Origin: Phyto melanocephala
Taxonomy: Eukaryota; Arthropoda; Insecta; Diptera; Rhinophoridae
DNA length: 64,000 nucleotides
Assembly: GCA_941918925.1 (NCBI GenBank)
Contig: OW799234.1
Coordinates: 109,923,884-109,987,883, forward strand
Direction: 5' to 3'
Shown here: one piece after another, positions 1 to 12,264 of the stretch
Numbering within the stretch: position 1 is the stretch's first letter
Layout: every line of letters starts with the position of its first letter
Notes under the pieces: model-generated
Seen by the model: the letters and a program-made list of their open reading frames with translations, nothing else
Database searches by the model: none
What the model was told of the DNA's origin: nothing
Made by a program: the position numbers and the translations under genes

Positions 1-285
1 CAATAATAAAAAAGTACCCGCTGCATTGAAAAAAATAATTATAGAAATGTAAATCATATAAAAATTATTGAAAAAATTTAATTATTTAAAATTTTTATTT
101 CATCTACAAAAAAAATCTTTACAAGGTCAGTAAGACATAAAACAAGTAGGAGCACTATATTCGGCTGTGCCGAATCTTTCATACCCACCACCAATTTTGT
201 GTACATTTAAAGCACAATATTTATTATTTTGTTAATCGCTATAGAATAATCTCTTTATAATAAAATATGTATCACTTTCTTTGTA

Positions 286-889
286 GAGGGTGGTTAAATT
301 TTAAGGGCCCATGTTTAAGGTGAACCACATGTAACCTTCAACTTTTTTCTTGTATTTCATTTGACATTTCTCAATCTCAGACTAACTCAATTTGAACCGT
401 GGAAAGATACGCAATCGAGCAACGCTTTTAAATATTAAAGATTTTTATAAAAATGGGCGTTTAAATCAAAATTAATTTTGTGCACTTCGTGATTCTTTTG
501 GTCAACATAATCGTTCGAATTCGACCACAATCGTGAGAATTGTAAAAAATATTTAAATGTCTGCAAAGCAGGTCTGTATGAAATGTGAAAACATCTGTGA
601 ATATCATCTTAGTTCGTTGAATGGGAAACATTGCTGTTTTTCACGATAACGTGGCAAGAGCAAGCAACCTTGACTCATCATCGTGCCCAACAATCGAGCA
701 TCAACAGTGTCATTGAAAATTTGGACTATCGGATCGTGGTGTGCCGCCTAGGTTGGGGGGCCATTTGGCCGATATTTTGTTCCATACATAATTGAAGCAT
801 ACAAATATTATCATTATAAAAATAAATGATAATAATTTTATAATAATTTTATTCAAAATCAACATAGTCCCTTAAAATTAAACCACCCA
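286..889 (+). mobile_element. Non-autonomous Tc1/mariner-type MITE nested in Helentron copy 1
   Basis: Terminal inverted repeats GGGTGGTTAAATTTTAAGGG (from 288) and its complement (ending near 888) lie between TA dinucleotides. The interior keeps scraps of both ends of a transposase in broken frames: an N-terminal helix-turn-helix-like piece near 400-440 and a C-terminal piece GVPPRLGGHLADILFHT-like near 735-790. GGHLADIIF-type endings are typical of insect IS630/Tc1/mariner transposases. The DDE centre is missing, so this is an internally deleted, immobile copy. Related copies are at 42485-42965 and, inverted, at 51895-52518. Confidence 0.65.
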
Positions 890-1069
890 TTATAACTTCG
901 GTATGCTAGTAAAATGTTTTCGTAAATTTAGTCTTTCAATGAAAGTTGCCGTTAAAATACGCGTGTCAATAAAGTTTTTGCTAATAAACATAACTTAGAT
1001 ATTTCAATATAGTCCTTTAGTATTCCAAAATCTTTATTCATAGAGAATTTACATGAATTTAAGAGGAAG

Positions 1070-1400
1070 AAAATTAAATTTTAAGGGCCACAGGGTGATT
1101 TAAAATATACATTCTCTGCATTTTTCTAAAACGGGAAATTTATTAGTAAGATTTTGATTTTTAAACTTCTATAACATTTTGCTTTTAAAAGATTTTGAAA
1201 CGAAATAAGTTTTGTATAATTTTAAAATTTGTTAGCCATTAGTACATGAAAATAAATTGTTTATTATGTTTAGAGATAATTTTTTTTGACTTAGGTCAAA
1301 ATTATCCTAAATTCGCATTTTTAATAGAGCATAACTTAAGGAGAACATAAGCATAAGTTGTTATCATGCCATCTAGTAGTTGCTAGTAGAGTCATCTATC
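1070..1400. repeat. Dispersed repeat fragment, inverted partner at 43985-44335
   Basis: About 330 bp here match the reverse complement of 43985-44335 with scattered substitutions and small indels. The partner copy ends in GGGTGGTTAAATTTTAAGGG, the same terminus as the mariner-type MITE at 286-889, while this copy lacks the outermost bases. It is followed by ACAGGGTGATT. No open frame is seen. Likely a second, unrelated-inside MITE family sharing the same terminal repeat. Confidence 0.55.
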
Positions 1401-1526
1401 TTATCATCTTTATCTTATACTAGCCAATCCCGGCGCGCGTTGCTACGCCCCTTCATGAATTTTAATCGCATTCTAAATTTTAATCGAATATCAAGTGCAA
1501 GGCTATAAACTATAACTTATTCTATA

Positions 1527-2160
1527 TGAGCGTGGCACTGCCCACTTTTCTAATTACGAAACTGTATAGTCATGAGAGATCAATAAGTGTGCAAAGTTTC
1601 AGAAAAATCGGTCCAGTGTAAGTACCTCAAAATGATACCTTTTTTTATGGGCGTGGCACTGCCCACTTTTCTAAATACGAAACTGTATAGTCATGACAAC
1701 TCAATATGTGTGCAAAGTTTCAGAAAAATCGGTCCAGTGCAAGTACCTCAAAATGATACCTTTTTTTTAATGGGCGTGGCACTGCCCACTTTTCTAATGA
1801 GGAGAGTGTAAAGTCATGATAGCTGAGTATGTTTGCAAGGTTTCAGAAAATTCGGTCCACTGCAAGTAGCTAAAACTGATAACTAATTTTTTATGGGCGT
1901 GGCCCCGCCCACTTTTTCAATCACAAAATTATAAAGCCATGACAGCTTAATATGTGTGCAAAGTTTTAAAAAAATCGGTCCAGTGCAAGTACCTCAAAAT
2001 TTTAACTTTTTTAGGGGCGTGGCCCCGCCCACTTTTCTTATCACAAAATTTTTAAGTCATGACAGCTCGATAGGTGTGCAAAGTTTCAGAAAAATCGGTC
2101 AAGTGCAAGTAGCTAAAACTGATAACTAAATTTTTATGGGCGTGGCCCCGCCCACTTTTT
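1527..2160. repeat. Tandem array, six units of 120-123 bp
   Basis: The motif GCGTGGC recurs at 1530, 1651, 1774, 1897, 2017 and 2140, giving spacings of 121, 123, 123, 120 and 123 bp. Each unit carries a near-palindrome of the form GGGCGTGG-CC-CGCCCAC, then a conserved stretch ending in AAAATCGGTC and a short AT-rich tail. The first three units read GGCACTGCCC and the last three GGCCCCGCCC, so two subtypes are arranged in blocks. The open frame 1587-1811 exists only because two units happen to lack stops; it is not a gene. Confidence 0.85.
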
Positions 2161-2245
2161 TTCCCCCATAAACACTCCCTGGTATGTGTACAACAACTTA
2201 CCAAAGTTTGAGCCCGATCGGTTTTACAGTTTCGGAGTCTATAGC

Positions 2246-2247
<2 letters not shown>

Positions 2248-2281
<34 letters not shown>
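2248..2281. repeat. (CA)n microsatellite
   Basis: About 17 uninterrupted CA dinucleotides near the 5' end of the Helitron. The related copy at 38970-38985 has a shorter, imperfect GT tract at the matching place. Confidence 0.9.
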
Positions 2282-2286
<5 letters not shown>

Positions 2287-3551
2287 TTCACTTTTATATA
2301 TATAGATTTAGCTACAGTACAATAAATGTCGCAGTGTAAGATGAATAAATGCTAATTTTTATGACTAATATATTTTTATAAAATTTTAAGGAAAAAAGTG
2401 TACGTGGCACATCTATTTTCCGTTATAACGAAGACTTTGACCAAAAAGAAATGTTTGCAAAATTTCAGAATTTGAAATATACACTGTGCGGTATAAATTT
2501 TCGTACATTTTTATCTATAACTCTTTTCCTAATTCATAGATTTAAGCGATTTTCAGGGAAAAATATTCTTTTGACTCGATATATATATATTCGAAGTTTC
2601 ATGACTCTACGTTTATGCGTTTGGACACAATTCAAAAGTGAAAGTGGGCGTTATAGCAGGCGTGTGAAAGTTGTTTTTGCTAATGAGTACAACTTAGGTG
2701 TTTCAATATAGTCCTTTATTATTCCAAAATCTTTATAAATAGAGAAATTATATGAATTTTAGGTAAAACGTTATATGGGAGGTGGGCGTAAAAAAGGGCG
2801 TGGCACCTTAATTTTTTGGCATAGTAATGAAATTGCCTAGGGGGATAGACGTAGCAAAATTTATCATCATACCTCTAATTTTAGCGGTTTTATGAGCTTT
2901 TAAATTTCATTAACGGTAGATAACGTGAAAAGTGGGCGTTATAGTAGGCGTGTCAAAGTTATTTTTGCGAATGAGTACAACTGAGGTGTTTCAATATGGG
3001 CCTTTATTATTCCAAAATCTTTATTAATAGAGAAATTATATGAATTTTAGTTAAAACGTTAAATGGGAGGTGGGCGTAAAAGTGGGCGTGGCACATTGAT
3101 TTACCGTTACAAAAAAGCGTGTCACCAAAGACCAGAGTGTGCAAAATTTCAGATTCGTACATCCAATTTTGTTGCTTTTATGACGTTTTTGTTTTTAAAT
3201 ATACCAAAAAATACACTGTGCGGTATAAATTTTCGTACATTTTGATCGATAACTCCTCTCCTAATGCATAGATTTAGACAATTTTTGGGGGAAAATATTG
3301 TCTTTACCCAGGAAATATATATTCGAAGTTTCATGAGTCTACGTTAAGGCGTTTGGACACAATTCCATTTTATTCGATGTTCGAAGGACACGGTTTTTTC
3401 GACCTACTCTTGCTTTTCGAGCTATAACTCTCTTCCTAATATTCCGATTTAGCCCATTTTCAATACCAAACAAACCTTGTCTATAGGAAAGATTCTGGCA
3501 AAATTTGAGCCCCCTAGCTTCTTCGGTGCGACCTCTATCGTGCTTTCAACA

Positions 3552-3605
3552 GACGGACAGACGGACAGACGGACAGACGGACAGACGGACAGACGGACGG
3601 ACATA
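3552..3605. repeat. AGACGGAC octamer array, six units
   Basis: Six perfect AGACGGAC octamers followed by GGACATAGCTAG. The same place in the other long-family Helentrons has about four interrupted units (37633-37672), one (43756-43768) and five (45191-45233). Confidence 0.9.
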
Positions 3606-3742
3606 GCTAGATCGTCATAAAATCAAACCCCGATTCAGAATATATATACTTTATGGGGTCTAAAATGGATATTTCGATGTGTTACAAACGGAATGACAAA
3701 ATGAATATACCCCCACCATTTTTTTGGTGGCGGGTATAAAAA

Positions 3743-4845
3743 CATAGAAACGCAGTTTGTGTAAAATTAAAAAAAAAAATAAATAATTAGTAAATTACAC
3801 AAAATATGATTTATTTCAAACAAAAAAACTTTTGTTCAAATAGTAAAATTAAAACAAAGGAATAAATTATTTCAAAACCAAACTAATAAACAAAAACTAT
3901 GTAGTGTAAGAATAAATGAATAAGATAATTAAAATATTGAATTTTCAATATTGTTAAAGATATCTCATACGTCTACAATGAAAACTAATTATAAGGGAGA
4001 AAACAGAGTTGTCAGAGGCAAAAAATAATACAAATTTTAGGAAAATTTTCTTTAATATTTAATAGATACAAAAATATAATTTGAAAATTTTCCACAAACT
4101 CTTTATTAGTAAGAAATTAATTATTTTTTTTATAAAATTTTATTTTTTTTTTAATAAAGAATATTAAATTATATATAATTTAAAAAGATCAAACTCAACT
4201 CAATTTTCAATAAAATTAGAAAAAAAAAAATAAAAATTAAACTTTAAATTCAACTATTTGCAACTGCTAAATGCCGAAAATAATTTAATAGTAATTTTTG
4301 CTATAAAAATTATTTTTCTTACACAAAAGGCCATAAGTTTTTATTATTTTATCGCTGTTTGTTTTTAAGCAACAGGTATGATACATTTTTTTTTTACTTC
4401 TGAAATATACATACATATTTATCAAATCTATTAATGTCTTTTCAAATAAATTAACCGCATTTAACAGAAAAACAAAATAAAACAAAACAAAATAAAACTA
4501 AAAACATTCGAATAGTAATTTTGTTATAAATATAAACACTACAACTGACATGTCTATTTATATACAAAACAAGCAGGGATTTACAACAAAAAGTTCATTC
4601 AAAATTATTGTAGACCACAATTATTATGATAATTTGTGGTATTTATTTATCGGTCACTGAATGTCAATTTCATACGCCAACAACGGCTAAACAACAGCAA
4701 TAAATAGCTACTATATATATGTGTGTATGCATAAATATATATTGTTGATGTAGGTATTTAAATAATGATGGCGGTTGCGGTAGTAGTTATTATTACTACC
4801 ACTAATACACATCCGAATATGATTATATCTAAAACATATGTGTGC
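3743..4845. other. AT-rich non-coding DNA
   Basis: Homopolymer A and T runs and short AT words. The open frame at 4285-4485 is lysine/phenylalanine/tyrosine-rich low complexity with no recognisable domain. No gene seen. Confidence 0.6.
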
Positions 4846-5292
4846 ACCCAGCAAAAACTGTGTAGAGTAAATTCGGATATTGTGGAATCGGACGGTAATG
4901 GGAACAATCCTTTATTTTACCAACTAAATGTTACTTAGAAGATCTCTTTGTATTCAGACATAGTTTACATGGAAATATTTAATGTATTCACGTCATTTTT
5001 CCCCCCAAAAAAAAACTGTTCGACTTTTGTAATTCTATACAATCAATTGTTTACTTAGTATTTTGAAATCAAGTACTAAATTAGTTCTAAAAAAAAAAGT
5101 AAGTACTTATTTGAGTCACTAATTGTAAACAGGCGTGGCAAGTATTTGCCTTTGTACTTATTTGGGTTTAGTAAAAACTGTATTAGTTCTATAAACTCAT
5201 TACTTTTTGTTTATATACATGTAGGGACATATCGGAGCAGATCTCTCCCATAAACGGGACTGATTACTTAGTTATGAGCGTTTTTGCTGGGT
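4846..5292. mobile_element. Candidate hAT-like MITE with ACCCAGCAAAAAC termini
   Basis: The left end reads ACCCAGCAAAAACTG and the right end is the complement of ACCCAGCAAAAACGC, giving 13 identical terminal bases. The flanking octamers are ATGTGTGC on the left and ATGTTTTT on the right, a possible decayed 8-bp target duplication of the hAT type. Nothing in the 447-bp interior codes for protein. A second candidate with the same terminus is at 62090-62414. The superfamily is an inference from the imperfect 8-bp repeat. Confidence 0.45.
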
Positions 5293-5581
5293 ATGTTTTT
5301 TAGCATTTAAAAAACGAGAAGCTTAATACAAAGTCAATACTTACATTCAAAATTTTTTAATAGAATATTTTTTCTATAACAAAATGTTTTTTAAAATTGT
5401 TCTCATAAAACAAAATTTATCAACAATTTTAACAAAAATAAAATTTATATAAAAATTAATTTATTAAAAATTTTCAACAATTAGAAAAAATTTTCTTATA
5501 AATAGAAAATTTACAGAAAATATTTTAAATAGGCATATTTATCATGAAATTTTTATTTAAAATTAATTTTTTTTATTTTTT

Positions 5582-5788
5582 ATCAAGGCATATTTATTCA
5601 TCAGGTACTATTGATTCGCCAGCTGATTATTTTTTTCAACACTTAGTTTTAATTTCAGCTGTCAAAATGCATAAATAAATAACAATTTTCTCTCTTTTCT
5701 AATTTATTTTAAATGTCAAACTTCATGTATAAAAAATATAAACAAAAAATTCTCTCCGCAATTCCCTGATGAATAAATATGCCTTGAT
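5582..5788. mobile_element. Short MITE with perfect 24-bp terminal inverted repeats
   Basis: Positions 5582-5605 are the exact reverse complement of 5765-5788 (outer bases ATCAAGGCATATTTATTCAT). The 159-bp interior has no frame of note. The flanks are poly(T)-rich, so the target duplication cannot be read with certainty. A similar word, AGGCATATTTATCATG, occurs just upstream at 5531-5546. The superfamily is not determined. Confidence 0.75.
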
Positions 5789-6569
5789 TTTTTATAAACA
5801 AACTTAAATTAAAAATTTAAAATTTTTTTTAGTGTAAAAAATTTCCAAACCATTTTTTCAAAATTAACTAAATTTTCAAAAGCGTTTAAAAAATAATCTT
5901 CAAATACAAAATTAATTTTTGTTTTCTTACAACATAAGAAGCAACTTCACATAAGGTGTGTTTTATTTGAGAGTTTATCTAAGTGCATAATATTTACAAT
6001 GACATTTAGATACTAAAATCACCCTGATAATTTAAAATTACTTTCACATGTTTGTCGCTATCTTGAGATATTCGATATTTTTCAATGAAGTTAATGTAAG
6101 TGGAGAAACACTTAAAAACGTCTTCTTTGTTCTTGTCAAATTTTATTGCGGTCTATAAAATTGTTTCGAAATTAACGACAATTGGTTTTGGGCGTGAAAA
6201 GTGATGGCAAATTTGTGGCTCGTGTTTTAAAATTTGTATTTCAAAATATATTGAAAGGTGACTGAAAGACGTAGCGAATCGTACACACAAACATAATCAA
6301 GAGTTGTGTTCGAAACTAGCACGAGTTTAAGCTAGAGTAACCAAATGTAATAAAAATTAAATATGTAACAAATATATATTTACAAGAGATTGTGTGATTT
6401 CTGTTTTTACACGAAATACAATAGAAACATAAAAAAATATATTGATATTTGTGAAGACTAAGGCGATTTTTAATTAATTAAACTTTTAGTTTTTTAGGGC
6501 ACATTAATATACGCAAATAAGTATCATGAAAGTGGTAATTATAATCTCATAGCATTTTTATATAAAAAT
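5789..6569. other. AT-rich non-coding DNA
   Basis: No frame, structured repeat or RNA signature recognised. Confidence 0.5.
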
Positions 6570-7420
6570 TTTTATAGCCTTCACCTGTCGTGTCAAGGGT
6601 ATAGATTTGTATTTTTTTTTTTTTTTAATTTCTAAAACATTTATTTCAGACCACATAAAGCTTATATTTTCTGAAAGCTTATGATTAAGGCAGAATGCCC
6701 TTCTGTCCGTGAGTCGCTTGGAACCTACTTTTAGTAGCCTCGAAATGTTGTATGTGTTGTCAATCCTTTAATCACTATTGGAATTCAGCACAATCGCGTC
6801 ATAACCTTAGATATGAGCAATTTAACACGACTACCTCGGTTTGTTCCCATTATGTTGCCACAAAAGTTAACATTTTTTAACCATAGGATAATTTGTTCAC
6901 ACCTTTGTTGCATTGCGTAGCTTTTATGAGCCTGTAGGGATATTTATAAAAATTTTTTGTACAAGTCAGCTAACCGGCAAAAATTATTTTGAAAACTTTC
7001 TCAAACTTCTACATACAGTTTTGACACACTTATGACACCAAATTGCAAGTCGTGGCCTCAAAAATCGCTGAGAGAAGGTAATAAATTGGTTTGATACTAA
7101 ATGAAATATAGGGACCAAAATACCACCGTTTCAGTGTTTGTTTTCAAAATTTACAAACGAAAATCGAATTTTTTAGCTGCTAGAAAACCGAGGGAATATA
7201 TGGCAAACAAATGAAAAGGCTTGACCAGCAGAATTAAACCAATTGAAAAAACTCATGATGTAATGGGTTTTAAAAATCAATGTTAGCTGACAGTAGAGTA
7301 CGGTAAGTACACTCTAGAAAAGTGCAACGCTAAGATGGGATCCTAAATAAAACGGCAAATATAGTAATTATGGCCTTTTAGTTTGATTGCTTACCACTAT
7401 TGTTTCACATTTAAGGGTTA
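6570..7420 (+). mobile_element. Short-family Helentron, 3'-truncated
   Basis: The 5' end TTTATAGCCTTCACCTGTC opens the element. The family block follows (ATTTCAGACCACATAAAG near 6645, then TTTTCTGAAAGCTTATGA near 6668) and then TCTGTCCGTGAGT. The body shares AGGCTTGACCAGCAGAAT near 7218 with copies at 33194 and 39916. The 3' hairpin is absent, so the copy ends without its terminus. Non-coding. Confidence 0.55.
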
Positions 7421-7614
7421 TTTATTATTTCAGCTGTTTTTAAATATTTTGTTATTTTTGCAAAGACGTCATGCTATTTTATCATAACAAAGGACATCTA
7501 TTTTGAAGTCTGCATTAAAAATAAACATTATATGACACAATTAAATAAAACTAAAACTGAAGAAAAACTTAATTAATGTTTCGATAAATAAATATTTTCA
7601 CATAGAATATAATA

Positions 7615-8429
7615 AAGCGTGATTTTTAAGAGCTGTAGGAAAGTTTAAAAAAAACACATAAAATTCAGAAAAATTCATGAAATCTTGTTTTGAGTCGATA
7701 GTACGGTCCATATAATTTAATGTTTGAAGATTATTATTAAAATTAAATTATTATTTAAATGGTCCATCCGCTTAGTCCAATTTTGGCATACTCTTTCCAA
7801 CATTTCGGCCGGTATCTCATGAATAAATGCTTCAATGTTGTCTTCCAATGCGTCAAATGAAGCGGGCATGTGTGAGCTTTAACATAGCCCTACAAAAAAT
7901 AGTCTAACAGCGTCAAATCGCAAGATCTAGGCAGCCAATTGACCGGTCCCGAACGTGAAATAAAATGTTCACCGAACTCGCCTCTCAATAAGTCCATTGT
8001 TAAGCGTGCTGTGTGGCATGTGCCACCGTCTTGTTGAAACCACATGTCATACAAGTCAAGCACTTGCATTTTGGGGGAAAAAAAGTTGGTAGCGCTCACC
8101 ATTCACAGTTACGTTACGATTCGCATCATCTTTGAAGAAGTACGGTCCAATGATGCCACCAGCCCATAAACCGCATCAAACTGTGACTTTTTCTGGATTC
8201 ATTGGTACCTCTGGCTGATCTTCACTCCAAAATCGACAATTCTGCTTATTAACGTACCCATTGAGCCAAAAATGAGCTTCGTCGCTGAACACAATTTTTC
8301 GATAAGAAGCACGCGATGAACTTTCTTAAAGAGCACGAATTTTGATAGTAAAATTCAGTAATTTGAAAGCGTTGTTTAAACTGTTTAAACCAGTGTTGGC
8401 AAAAAGATAATAGCTAAAAAATCACCCTT
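7615..8429 (-). mobile_element. Tc1/mariner-superfamily element with TIRs and TA duplication
   Basis: The left end AAGCGTGATTTTTAAGAGCT and the right end (complement of AAGGGTGATTTTTTAGCTA) are bounded by TA on both sides. This matches the termini of the elements at 34184 and 60283. It carries a decayed transposase on the minus strand. Confidence 0.75.
7755..8335 (-). pseudogene. Decayed Tc1/mariner-superfamily transposase
   Basis: DDE-type transposase that would cut and paste the surrounding element. On the minus strand the order is RKIVFSDEAHFWLNGYVNKQ (first catalytic Asp, about 8295-8240), then ITGPYFFKDD-like, then MWFQQDGGTCHTARLTMDLL (second Asp, about 8045), then SRSGPVNWLPRSCDLTLLDY (third acidic position, about 7915), then a C-terminal IHEIPAEMLERVCQNW-like block near 7790-7830. 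The pieces lie in different frames with stops and a frameshift after DYFL. The longest open piece (7890-8102) is 70 codons. The N-terminal DNA-binding half is missing. No active product is expected. Confidence 0.8.
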
Positions 8430-11400
8430 TATAAGCTTCCGGATCATGTCGTAACCCTGTTGGTTACGTCTATTTCGCGCATGCATTCAAAAAAAAAAAC
8501 GCAATAAAAAAAATCAATCATGTCATGCATGGGTCTTCTACCTACATACATAGATGTGGTTTTTAAGCTTAAATGACGGGTCTAAATTGAAAAATCATAT
8601 ATTCTCAAATTAACGTAATGATTGTTCCAATTCTGTGGTATTCTAATTCAATTTAAAGGCTGCTAAACCGTAACCGATTTAATATAAATATTTTAAAATA
8701 TTTCAATACTTAAATCTATACCTTAATTTTATTACATAAGAATGTATTTCATCCTGTTGTTTTTAAGTCCTAGAAATAAACAAACTTTAATTATTCCCTG
8801 TAGAAAAAAAAAATTCTGTAACAATGTCAGGTTTTAAACCAATTGCGATTAATTATAAATTCATTTTATTCCAATTCAATTTATAGAAAATGTTTTGAAT
8901 TATTTTTCTTGTTTTTATTATTATTCTTTATTGTTAAAAATTTCATTATGATGTTGATGTCTTTATTTTGTTTATTTCTACTATTAGTTTGTGTTTTTAT
9001 ATTCAACACATAATTCCCAATTGAATTTTTGGATATAGTTTCAATCAATTTCTATATTGCTCAGTAAATAATTGATTGTTAGTTTTTACAAAACAATGTA
9101 ATCTGGAGTACACAGAAAAAAATTCATCATTTGAATAAATATATTTATGTTGCTCAAACTAACAACACATAAACAATTAGTTAAAAGAATTTAATCCAAA
9201 TAAATACTTGCATTGTGAGTGAGTTATATATTGTATTAATATTTATGATGGTAAAAATGTAAAAGTGATTGTTGCAATTTAACACCTTCATAACAAAATT
9301 AAAAAAAAAAAAAAAACAAAATTCAAATTACAACAAATATACAGTAAAAGGGAACGCAAAATTCAGCACGCTTCATGCAAAATATAATATAAAAAAATTT
9401 TATATAAAATTTTTTTTTTTTTATTTTTTTTAAGAAATATCTTTTTTTTTTTTTTGTTTAAACGAATCTAAACAAACAGAACGTGTGAAAGTAGTGAAAA
9501 AATATTAAAATTGTTTTAAGGGTATATCCTCATTGGGCAAATGTTTGAGATAACAGACGGTAAAACTAAAATGTATATATTTTTACCAACAATTTTTATT
9601 AAATAAATAATTAATTAATTAATTTCATTAAAAATTAAGTATAAATTTCAGTTTAATAATAATTTAAATTAATATGAATTCATTGTTATATGTATCAACA
9701 AAAATCATAACCCATTAAATAAATTTTTACCAAAATTAATGATTACGCTTATTTGGGCAAATATTAGTCAAATGTGAATATATTCAGAGCACAGAAATAT
9801 AAAAATTGCAGCTAAAAAATTTCATTTGGCTTAAATGAATTGTGTTTGTATTGTTTTTAAGAGTATTTGTGAACTGCAATGAATGTTACAATTAAAAATT
9901 CAAATTTCAAATACATACACACAATGTAAATACATACATTTAAATATAAAAAGAAAATAAAATATTTTATTTAATTTTCAAATGTGCTGCAATCAAAAAA
10001 GAGTTCTAGCGCATGTGAGGGTGTGTGTTTTTTACGATTGCAACATTATGCAGCATGAAACATATACTACACACATACATATGTTTGTGGCTTAAGCTGC
10101 ATAACTATAAAAATATGCAAGTGCAAATAACATACTATTCTCTCTGATCTAGACAGTAAAAAATTTCATTCACTTTTTGTTTTTTTTTTTTTAATCAAAA
10201 CAAACATCCCGTATTCATTTGGCAAAATCTAAAATAAAATTTTTTTTAGTTCTTTTCCTTTTATTTTTTTTTTTTTCTGTTCTGTTCTTTATTCTTAATT
10301 TAACAAACACAACAATAAATTGTGCGGTATGTAAGTAAGACAAACGCGTGTCGAATTAATAAACATTTTATTAAAAAACAAAAAAAAAATTAAAAAAAAA
10401 ATATTGAGAATACATGAAGATTTTAATCAATGTTTCAATACATTTTATTTTTATTGTGTTAATTTCAATTGAATTTCAGCTGGTTTTGTGTAAACAAACG
10501 ATTCGTGTTTAATTATTATTTAATAATTTTAAGGCAAACAAATACGAACTCCAATTGTTTTAAGAACTTTCAAAATACACTGAAAAAAAAACCAAAAAAA
10601 AAATATCATTTAATTTAACTAAAAAAAATTTAATTTTCTTAAAAAAAATATAATTAGCGACCATCTTTTTAACCAAAAAACTGGTTGTATGCCCACGTAA
10701 ATCAGCTCAATGTCACAAATTTACTTGAAAAGGGAACTTGTCAGTAAAAGTTCTAAGAGTAACAAAGTTTTTAAAAATTGTGTTTTTTTTCAATGTAAAA
10801 AGTGTAGATAATATTTCTGATTAATGTTAATAAGAATAAAACTACTGAATTTACGAAAATGTTGTGTAAAATATTCAATTTATGTTGCCATATTTATATC
10901 TTTAAATAAACCGGGATTCTTCTAATTGCAAATTAAAATTTACGTTATAAATGTTAATTTATTTAAACACAACGGAATGTGACAATAATTTATTTAATAA
11001 ATTATTATTTTTATGCCTAATATACAACTTGTTGTAGTTTTCTTATACTGGACCGAAAATTTTCCAAGCAATGTAAATTTTATAAATAGCAAGTATGCTA
11101 CAAAGTGTGAATTGTTTTAAATTCAATGTTGTTAAAGTTGTCAAATAACATCTTAGACTAAAGTAAATAACACAATTATAAAAGGGATTAAAATGTAAAT
11201 TAAACTAGATTAAATTAAAGTAATGAAATTAAAATCTAATAAAACTAATTCGGTAACAACGTATTAACAGTGTTACAGATGAATTCAAGATAAAACAATT
11301 AAACAAGACATATAAGATAAGTACGTCGTTTAGGTCTGCTGACAATTAATAGCAATTCGCAGGCAGAGAAAACAAATGCAACTAACTTCCCTATTATAGG

Positions 11401-12264
11401 ATAATTATATTTACCGGCAGGTATTATCTTGTTGACATTTTAGGGTAACGCTGATCTGTGTTTTAAGATATTGCGCATTTAAAGCAGCTGTAAATCAAAG
11501 AAGTTTACGGGCGGGAACCATTTTCTGGTATTTCTCTTGAAGGTTTGATGGCAAATTTAAAACTGTCTCATTGTATTAGAAATAGAGACTCAACACAACA
11601 TCGACCCAGCCTTGAGGGAACATTTTTACATTAATAAACCAGCAGGTTAGTATAATATAGCGACTTTTGACTATGATGCCAACATTTTTTCGCAAATATT
11701 ATATTTGTGTATTATCCTGCTTGCTTTTAACATTCAAATATCATCTCCTAAAACACGCTGCGTTTATTCGTAACATGACTTGCTTGAATGTTCTGAATAT
11801 GAAGTATCATAATTATAGTGTTGATTGAAGATTAAAGATATTATGCTACGAACACGCACACGCCATAGTTACGACATGATCACGACGATCATATAATATT
11901 CTCTATAATAATATTTGGTTTTTAAAACATACTTTATTTATTTTAATTATGTTTTATTATTTACTTAAAATAATTTATAAAATTATTATGACAGAACCAG
12001 CATTATATCTTCGCAAATATAACATTATATTAAAGAGTATTAAAAATTGCAAATAAATATTATATTTTAGAAGGATACAATGTTATAAAGATATGCTTTT
12101 TTAATAATTCGCTCGTAACTGTTTTTCCTTTTGTTAAATTAATTTTTATTATTTTAAACGTCTGATATGTGAGATAAATAAAAAATAATTTAAAAAAATA
12201 ACAGAAAAAAACTATAAATAAAGAAAAAAATATTTATATAAAAAATTGTATTTAAACAACTAAC
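8430..12264. other. Gene-free AT-rich stretch
   Basis: Long A and T homopolymers (for example around 9299-9318, 9410-9455, 10175-10190 and 10265-10280) and scattered AT words. I find no open frame with a recognisable motif, no paired terminal repeats and no tRNA-like box. It reads like unique intergenic or intronic DNA. Confidence 0.5.

Larger units (their letters stand above)
1420..2306 (-). mobile_element. Non-autonomous Helitron with tandem-repeat body
   Basis: Read on the minus strand it begins TCTATATATATAAAAGTGAAA after a host A, and ends GGGATTGGCTAG before a host T. That is the Helitron rule: 5' TC, 3' CTAG, insertion between A and T. A (CA)n tract at 2248-2281 follows the 5' end. 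The body is six tandem units of about 122 bp. A second copy of the family with about three units lies at 38948-39442 on the plus strand. No Rep/helicase coding is present. Confidence 0.8.
141..3742 (-). mobile_element. Long-family Helentron (DINE-1/mini-me-like), copy 1, nested
   Basis: Non-autonomous rolling-circle-type repeat read on the minus strand. The 5' end at 3742 starts with TTTATACCCGCCACC and the 3' end at 141 carries the hairpin GATTCGGC-GCCGAAT followed by TATAGTGCTC(C/T)TACTTGTT. An AGACGGAC octamer array at 3552-3601 and the core around 3620-3700 (CATTCCGTTTGTAACACAT on the minus strand) match what is known of DINE-1/mini-me repeats, whose hallmark is a GTCY microsatellite. It contains two tandem modules of about 290 bp (2640-2928 and 2929-3110 onward). 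It is interrupted by a mariner-type MITE (286-889), an unrelated repeat fragment (1070-1400) and a Helitron (1420-2306). No coding capacity is seen. The Helentron class assignment is from memory of the family and is fairly confident. Confidence 0.65.

Noticed and set aside
1587..1811. Open frame MCKVSEKSVQ... with internal repetition
   Set aside because: It is a read-through of two tandem units of the Helitron body; the protein repeats because the DNA repeats.
2052..2291. Minus-strand frame starting with alternating Cys-Val
   Set aside because: Produced by the (CA)n microsatellite and Helitron repeat units.
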